Made by a program: the position numbers and the translations under genes. 64,000 nt of DNA from Mytilus edulis (taxonomy: Eukaryota > Mollusca > Bivalvia > Mytilida > Mytilidae): assembly GCF_963676685.1 (NCBI RefSeq), contig NC_092347.1:88042592-88106591 (forward strand), written 5' to 3'. Positions 57,468 through 64,000 of this stretch are shown here, in pieces. The notes under the pieces are model-generated. The model saw only the letters and a program-made list of their open reading frames with translations, had not been told where the DNA came from and did not search any database. Every line of letters begins with the position of its first letter. The stretch's first letter is position 1.

Positions 57468-58165
57468 CGCCGGTCTATAAAGTGTATCATAATTAAGAAT
57501 GTACCAAATGTCATAATAATCTAAAATCTTAAGTTTTAAAGGCAAATGTTCTGTCCTAAAATAGAACTCAAAAGATTTGGGAACTTAGAGAAAATTTAAA
57601 ATATATAGAGAAACTAAGAAAGTTCTCATGATACGAGCGATCACAGAGACTAAATAAAATAACAGAGACTTTGAAAACAGATTCTCATTGCTAATTCTTC
57701 TCTTTTCTCCTACGTGCAACAAAACTAGTCAGTAAATAGTAAAATCATTTTATTGACTATAATTCATTCATATAAATTCTGTTTTTCTTTCAACTCTCAT
57801 GGTTATTGTAAAACTATAGTAATAACAAACTTAACAGCAAGGTGTGGATCAAATTTTCAGTAACAGGACAGACCATTTAACTATTATTCTCAATGAAATG
57901 ATGTATTTGAAGAAATAATAGTCCCAAATATCAATAATAAAATATTCCAAATTGTGGTTAAAATTAAATGCCAAAATAATGATACTGAATATCAAAGGAA
58001 AATCTAGCTATTTTAATGATTAATGAGTAAGAAACATGAATCATACATTATGAAGATTGGAAAGCATAAATGTTCCTACTATTTTATGGCTTTTGTATTG
58101 TTGTGTTGTGTAAAAGAAATCGTCATCAAACGATTAAAAAATATTGGCTATATAGAGACATAATT
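57468..58165. other. Region downstream of the amine oxidase
   Basis: AT-rich, likely 3' UTR and intergenic DNA for the minus-strand oxidase. No exon seen; a minus-strand AATAAA overlaps the oxidase stop region (about 58171-58176), and others occur farther down (for instance near 57748). Confidence 0.4.
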
Positions 58166-61100
58166 TTACAGGTTTATTGTGGGTTCTTTCGACTCTTGTT
58201 TCAAAGTAATGATAGTTTTTGCAGCTCTGATTCCAGTTTCATAGGCACCGTGGGCTGTAGAATAGAAATTATAACTTGTCGCCTCTCCTGCAAACAGTAA
58301 TCTTGGATTCTGAAAAATACAAGAATGAATATTGAAATTTGGTTTATTCACTTCAGACTTTCTTGCATTTTACTGGCATTTTTTTTTTAAAAGATTGCAC
58401 ATTTAAAGTAAAACACGTATACAAGAAAGAAGCGAGTAACTACACTGTTGTCTTTCACTGCACTTTATATGACACAAGCGTCGTGACAATTTGGTTTATA
58501 ATAACTTTTTTTTTTAGTTAGATACAAAATATAAGGTTATATATAGAAGCTTAGCTAGCAACATTCATATAAGCTGTGACAGAAATTTCAAATGCTTTAC
58601 CTGATTCGAAGGTAAGGATTCACAAAGTGCTTCAAAATCTCCATCTTGTGTTCGTGTGGATACGTAACTATAACCACCGCCTATAAACTGGTTACTCTGC
58701 CATTGGGATCTATAGTAATAGAAGAACATTTGAATGCAGATCACATACATTGTAGAAGAATACACGCAATATGAAAGAAAAATAAGAACAGTGCATTGTT
58801 GCGGTTGTCCAAAGTCAGGAGCCTCTGGCCTTTGTTAGTCTTGTATGTTTTTTTTTCAAATTTAAGTTTATTTATATGTTTTTGGGTTAAGTATGACGTC
58901 CATTTTCACTGAAATAATACACATTTTTTAAGGAGCCACCTGAGGATAACCTCCGGTTGCAGGATTTTCACGCTGCGTTGAAAATCCATTGCCGGTTGTC
59001 TTTGGATGTTATCTGCTCTTTGGAGGGGTTGTTGTCTCTTTGACATATTCCCCATTTCCATTCTCAATTTTATTATTTGTGGATAATTCAAATGTCTGCC
59101 TTTCACCCCGGTCGACCTACTTCGAATAATCAACTAGTTCGCCGTTCATTTGTTCCTTTCTTTAATATGCATGTAATATTTGCCACTGGCAGTAAATTGC
59201 GCAACAATTAATCATCAAAGAATATAACCAGGCAAAACAATCTTAACAATTTTAAAATCTCATAAATCCGTTAAGAAGATACAAATCAAAACAACAAACA
59301 AACTGAGGGAGCTGCATGCACATCCATATGAGACAGACTGGTTGTCTTAACAGGGCATACACGTCTTCTGCTATGCATGTATCATACCCCAAATCAGCAC
59401 TAAGTACAAATGTCGCAATCAAACGAACAGTCCGGTATCTAAAGATCAAATACCGCGAATACATGTTGTATTATAATCCTTTTATTTGTATAAACTGCCC
59501 TTTGGTGACCTCTTTTCCAAGGGCTTTGTATAGAAGAGGGACAAAAGATACCAAAGGGACAGTCAAACTCATGGATAGAAAATAAACTGACAACGCCATG
59601 GATAAAATTGAAAAAAGACAGACAGACAAATAATAGTACACATTACATATCATAGAAAACTAGAGACTATGCAACACAAACCCCACCAAACACTGGGAGT
59701 GATCTCAGATGCTCCGGAAGGGTAAGCCGATCCTGCTCTACATGTGGCACCCGTCGTGTTGCTCATGTTATTACAAACCAGGTAAATAGTCTAATTCGGT
59801 TGGTCATATTCATGAAAAGGGAAAGGGATTGTAGTTACGACATAAGGAACATATCTAATATCATCTGTGAAACGGTTATTCCATAACGGTCAACCAACTT
59901 GTGATGGTGTCCGTAAAATTTACGAAGGGATGATTTCAACTTCACCATTTGGAACTCTTGGTTTAATAGCTTCCTGGTGAGCAGCAACCCTCTATCAAGG
60001 AAATCATGATAGGAAATACAAATACGGCAATATCGTTTCAATTGGGAGATATATACTCCGTATACAGGCACTGCTGGATTGTTGCTACTTAGAAATGGAA
60101 GGTTCACAATTTGGAACCTGAAATCATCGTTTTTGCCGTAAAGTTTTCTTTTCAACCGAACCTCATTGTCAATTTCTAGATGTAAGTCATAATATGAGGC
60201 CGACTTAACTGTATCTATTGTATCCGTTATCTCTATTCAATGGGATAGATGCGTTCAACATGGTCTCCAAATTTTGAATTAATTAGTGAGAGAACACCAT
60301 CTATATAGCGGAAAGTAAAGTTGAAGGATATTGCTAACGTCATATATTTCTTCCTTAAAGTTCCTGTATGAAGTCAGCCTGATAATAATGAAGAAACGAT
60401 TCGGCACGAAAAGGGACACACTTGGTTCCCATTGGAATGCTGACATTCCGTTGAAAAGACACGTCCTTGAAACGTAACAAATATATTGTCAATTAAGAAA
60501 TCAAGCATCTTGATAATGTCAGTTACAGATATTTTTTTGTTTGATTCAGAGTGATCCTTTACAAACTTAAGTATAATTTTTCTCTACTTAAAACAAGACA
60601 CTGTTATCTACGTTGGCCATTCTTTTTTATGAAACAAAGCAATACCAACTCTTTCAATTTGTCTTTTAGTTTGGAATGGGGAATACTTGTGTAAAGTGTA
60701 GAAAAGTCAATTGTATTAATACTATTGCAAGAAGAAAGAGTCTTAGCTGCTATGATATTGTAAATATTAATTGGTTTTCATCCTTATATAATAAATATCA
60801 TATTGTTCTGGTAGGTTTTAGTCACCACAGCAACGTTGTAATACTCTCGTGTACTTACCTGTATATATTATCTGGTTTTGGTATATCTTCGTCACCACAG
60901 AAACACTGCAGTAGTCTCGTGCATACTTTCGAAACGTCTATGTCGCTCAATGTAGTTGACAATTCGGCACCTTCTCCTACCAACCAACCACAAAGTACGT
61001 TAGGTCGTCCGGTACAACGTTCAAATCCGGTAATGTCAAGATACCATGGGTTCCCATCTACCTAAATATGAATAATTATAATAATGATTAAACGTAAAAT

Positions 61101-64000
61101 TAAAAGCATTTAAGAATTTTAACTTTTGAAATTCCAAATAACAACCTTTTCGTTAATAAATTTGTTTTTTAAGATGTGGTGCTTTTGAATTTTTCATATA
61201 AGTCTATGGGGATAAATGGAAACTACAGCAGAAATAAGAAATGAACTTGCTTCTTATATCGATATGCAGTATTTGACATATATCGATAATTGTTCACAGA
61301 TGCTGAAATTTATCATAGACTATTAAAGCAAAGGTAACTATGTTCACTTCTATATTTGTAGTTTTCGAAAGAACACTGATTGCTAAGCTCCTATCAGCCG
61401 GGTATGGCGCCACATAGTCGGACGCATATTGCCGTTATCTGTCTTAGCTCGCTCGTCCATCATGATGTATGACTTTTGTATAAATAAACAGATTTATACG
61501 TGGCATATTCCATTTCGGCCCCGTTATTATTCTTTAACCCATACCAGTACCTCGGCTTACAACTTGGTCTAATATGGAAGTCTCAGAGTGATAACTGTAT
61601 TATCTGAATGTAGTTTTTCACACAATATCGATACTTTTGCACACTCTTTTCACCGAAATCTATAATTAAATTTTCACAGTATATCGATAAAATTGAGAAT
61701 GGAAATGGGGAATGTGTCAGAGATAACAATCCGATGTTTATTTTTTCACACTCTACATACCGTGTCTATGCATTGAGCTCAGCATTACTATATTGTATTT
61801 TTCTGTTCATTCGCGCCTAATTAGCCAACGTGAGTCAATATGTAATTCTAACAGGTTGGATATAACCATAGGAAGGAGCAGACAGGAAGAATGCAATTAA
61901 AGATAATTAAAGCTTATCGTGATAGTTGTTTTAATCATACATGTATTATGTGGAGTTCCTTGAGAATATTTATTTTCAAGGAGTCGGCATAGAATATTTT
62001 CACCTTACGTAAACATTCACCTTTAACATTTTCGTCGTTCCCTGTTTACCAATTTCTGTTTGAAGTTGTTCTTGCATTGCATCTGAAGTCCAAACAAATT
62101 GCACGCCACTATATGACTCACACCAGAATGGTTTATTCCATGCCAAAAACACTTTAACAAGAGTGGAAAACCCAACGTTTTGTATTGCATGAATCTTTTT
62201 GTCTGGTAATGATGGACAGAACATTGAGGTCATGTGATCTTTTAAATAACCAATTGGAACCGTCACGATCACATGCTTTGATTTATACACCGAACCGTCA
62301 AAACATTCAACAGAACAAATATTTCTTTTCTTCCACTTAATCACTTTTACAGGCTTACGTAGAGCAACTTTTTGTTTTGGAATATCTTTCTTCAGCACAT
62401 CAAAAACGGACCCAAAGCCAAATTTGAGATCAGTAATGCCATGACCCTCACACATTATATAGCGTCCAGGAAAGGCAACGTCGTCCAAAGACGCACAACA
62501 ATTGTCCCCAAGCTCCCATTTCAAGCGCCATTTATACAAAGCTTTCTGTATATCATAGTCTGTATTCTCACAACTTTCCAAATACTCATCGAAGCCTTCA
62601 GAATAATGAGTAGCGAAGGATTTTGTCATAAAATTTCTAAATATTGCCTTTTCAAACTTTGACGGTTCAATTTCCGATATAATATCAGTAATCTGTTGAC
62701 ACTCTTTCGGAGCACTATTGATAGATTTACAATACAAATCCTCCATGGCCTTTGACACTTGACAAACAATATTTCTATTAATCAAGCTTCCGTTCTCTGT
62801 CCGGAATTCATGTACATCGTAAATACTGGCAGATGAAGGACTTATGTAGGAGCTTTGATTTCGGTTATGGACGAGTCGATTTTCTACGGCAATGTCGTAC
62901 AAAGGATTTCCTGTCTGTCCATGGATCCACTCTGCTCCAAGATCAATGTGTCCATATTCTGTATGATAAAGATAACACACACATTAAACTATTTTTTTTC
63001 TTTAAAAATAAAAAAAAAAACAGTATAAAAAATAGAATATATGACAGTTTGAATTTCTTTGGATTTTAATTTTACAACGACCATAATTAACCTTAAAATA
63101 CCACGTGATCCACATACAAGATGTCTTTAAATCTTAAAGCTCTATCAAACTGAAAACGCATTTTTCATATATTCATAAAAATTAGGAGATGGTGTTTGAT
63201 CGCATAGGAGACAACTATCAACTAAAGACTGGGACAATTATGCATCTACGCTTTACAGTTATCCTCGTACCATAACATTAACCTAGTCCAAAACTTTAAC
63301 ATCTTTTGAAGGCTCTTTTAGCTGTGACGCTACGTCTATTCATAATTATTAGGGAACAATTAACAAATTAACTTACAAAAAAAAGGGGGTGGTTATGTTT
63401 TTTCCAATATTTTTTTATTCTGATCCCCAATTTAGCGAGAGAAAACAATTGTGCAGATGACAAAAAAAAAATCGAAATCCACATTTCCCCATACATTCTA
63501 GTGTTACATTTTGAAAAAATGATTTGATTGATAGTGTCGAAAAACTAAATAAAAGTGCGAAAAAAAATCAGAGTCAGTCAACCAGCATTTAAAGGTCCCT
63601 TATGACGTCTTGAAAGGCTATATTCAATTTTATACAAATACTAATAAGAGTACGTGGCCTTTCAAGACTTCATTATAATTTGGACTGATTATTTACCCAT
63701 ATCGTATGTAAGCTGTCACAATTAAAAAGGGAAACAAAAAGACTCATTTATGATTGATGGTAACCTTGGAAAGGCTCATTGCTTGGGACATGCATATACA
63801 GTATGTGACATAAGTAACCATATAACTACACATATTCATTAAGAATAAAAATCAGTCGAAGAAATACCAGTATTGATAGTCTTTATTCTTCCCCCGAGGT
63901 AATCTTGTGCTTCTAACACTAGTATGTTGTTTACACCATTCTGTAGTAGTTTCTGCGCTGCTGCGATGCCCGCCATTCCTCCACCGACGATAATAACGTT
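58166..64000 (-). CDS. Spermine/polyamine oxidase-like, 5' end off window
   Basis: Join (minus): 64000-63868, 62958-62021, 61061-60859, 58709-58601, 58309-58166; all GT-AG and in frame, 508 residues to TAA. A flavin amine oxidase: dinucleotide motif NVIIVGGGMAG at the very start, LVLEAQDYLGGRI next, GAEWIHG (the active-site His region), VIVTVPIGYLK, STLVKVFLAWNKPFW (the Lys expected near flavin N5), C-terminal LLFAGEATSYNFYSTAHGAY that completes the FAD site. It oxidises spermine or acetyl-polyamines, making H2O2 and an aminoaldehyde. Length and VDGNPWY..ITGFE resemble SMOX/PAOX; I cannot separate the two. The C-terminus TINL is not a good peroxisomal signal. Only a few residues before the FAD motif are missing. 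Exon 3 has a decayed copy after its donor. Confidence 0.9.
58790..59165. repeat. Dispersed repeats in oxidase intron 4
   Basis: 58805-58850 (CCAAAGTCAGGAGCCTCTGG, CCTTTGTTAGTCTTGTATG) is related to 24223 and 26528. 58928-59070 is related to 46455-46590. Both are GC-richer than the intron and non-coding despite a 75-codon ORF. Confidence 0.55.
59480..60725 (-). pseudogene. Reverse transcriptase remnant in oxidase intron
   Basis: Reading the minus strand: IPHSKLKDKLKELVLLCFIK (about 60640-60705), IIKMLDFLIDNIF (~60500-60525), SIPMGTKCVPFRAESFLHYY (~60385-60445), then after a gap KNDDFRFQIVNLPFL, YGVYISQLKRYCRICISYHD and LRKFYGHHHKLVDRYGITVS in one ORF (60155-59835). It is the family of the plus-strand fragment at 4740-5110, here with the later C-terminal part. 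The catalytic box is missing and frames are broken. 59480-59830 looks like the element's 3' tail. Confidence 0.75.
60785..60858 (-). repeat. Decayed copy of oxidase exon 3 end
   Basis: Directly after the exon 3 donor (GTAAGTACACGAGAGTATTA) the intron repeats the last ~75 bp of the exon: GTT.CTGTGGTGAC.AA and ACCA.AAC are shared with exon text AAAGTATGCACGAGACTACT, then GCAGTGTTTCTGTGGTGACG. About a quarter of the positions differ and there are small indels, so the copy is old and not coding. Confidence 0.7.
61062..62020. other. Oxidase intron 2
   Basis: No exon seen. The motif ATATCGATA recurs (near 61257, 61280, 61625 and 61680), and 61690-61715 (GAGAATGGAAATGGGGAATG) is an inverse scrap of the 46455/58928 repeat family. 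Confidence 0.5.
62959..63867. other. Oxidase intron 1
   Basis: AT-rich, no exon seen. An inverted repeat pairs GGTCCCTTATGACGTCTTGA-adjacent text AAAGGCT (about 63605-63620) with GGCCTTTCAAGACTTCATTA (63655-63674): GACGTCTTGAAAGGC against GCCTTTCAAGACTTC. A scrap of the GAGACAACT family lies at 63205. Confidence 0.45.

Noticed and set aside
62372-62662. 96-codon plus-strand ORF
   Set aside because: It is the antisense shadow of amine oxidase exon 2, which has strong family motifs.

Overview
The window is animal nuclear DNA, AT-rich, with intron-rich genes, GT-AG splice sites and a very heavy load of short inverted-repeat elements, SINE/LINE debris and minisatellites. The gene structures, and several repeat families whose style I recall from mussel genomes (for example the GCTCACCTGG and TACGACCGCA families), point to a bivalve mollusc, probably a mytilid. 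That assignment rests on recognition, not on a search.

Five genes can be supported. (1) The first coding exon of a NELF-A homologue (3903-4103, minus); the rest of the gene lies beyond the left edge. (2) An ankyrin-repeat/SOCS-box protein in one coding exon (6933-7715, plus). (3) A complete seven-exon FAM204A homologue (28228 down to 11160, minus; 225 aa). (4) A complete 21-exon puromycin-sensitive aminopeptidase, NPEPPS (28393-49018, plus; 939 aa). (5) A spermine/polyamine oxidase (64000 down to 58166, minus; 508 aa in the window, start codon off the right edge). FAM204A and NPEPPS are head to head, with only 164 bp between their start codons, so they very likely share a bidirectional promoter. 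The five genes have unrelated roles: transcription pausing, ubiquitin ligation, unknown, peptide trimming and polyamine breakdown.

Layout: 1-3.9 kb, NELFA intron filled by a ~915 bp segment present twice; 4.7-6.9 kb, retroelement remnants and a DNA element; 6.9-7.7 kb, the ASB-like gene; 8.6-10.4 kb, a SINE whose core has expanded into 29 tandem 57-bp units; 11-28 kb, FAM204A with several inverted-repeat elements in its introns, some with intact target-site duplications; 28-49 kb, NPEPPS; 50.3-52.5 kb, a TACGACCGCA-ended repeat; 55-57.5 kb, three minisatellites; 58-64 kb, the amine oxidase, with a reverse-transcriptase remnant in an intron.

The most unusual signal is that tandem duplication has three times run across an exon end and its 5' splice site. 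NPEPPS exon 8 has a 26-bp unit about 2.9 times, NPEPPS exon 10 has a 74-bp unit 16 times, and oxidase exon 3 is followed by one decayed copy. The exon 10 array places 16 coding fragments, each with an intact donor, in a row. The second notable signal is the SINE-derived minisatellite with a higher-order period of four units. No viral genes, CRISPR arrays, tRNA genes or rRNA genes were found.
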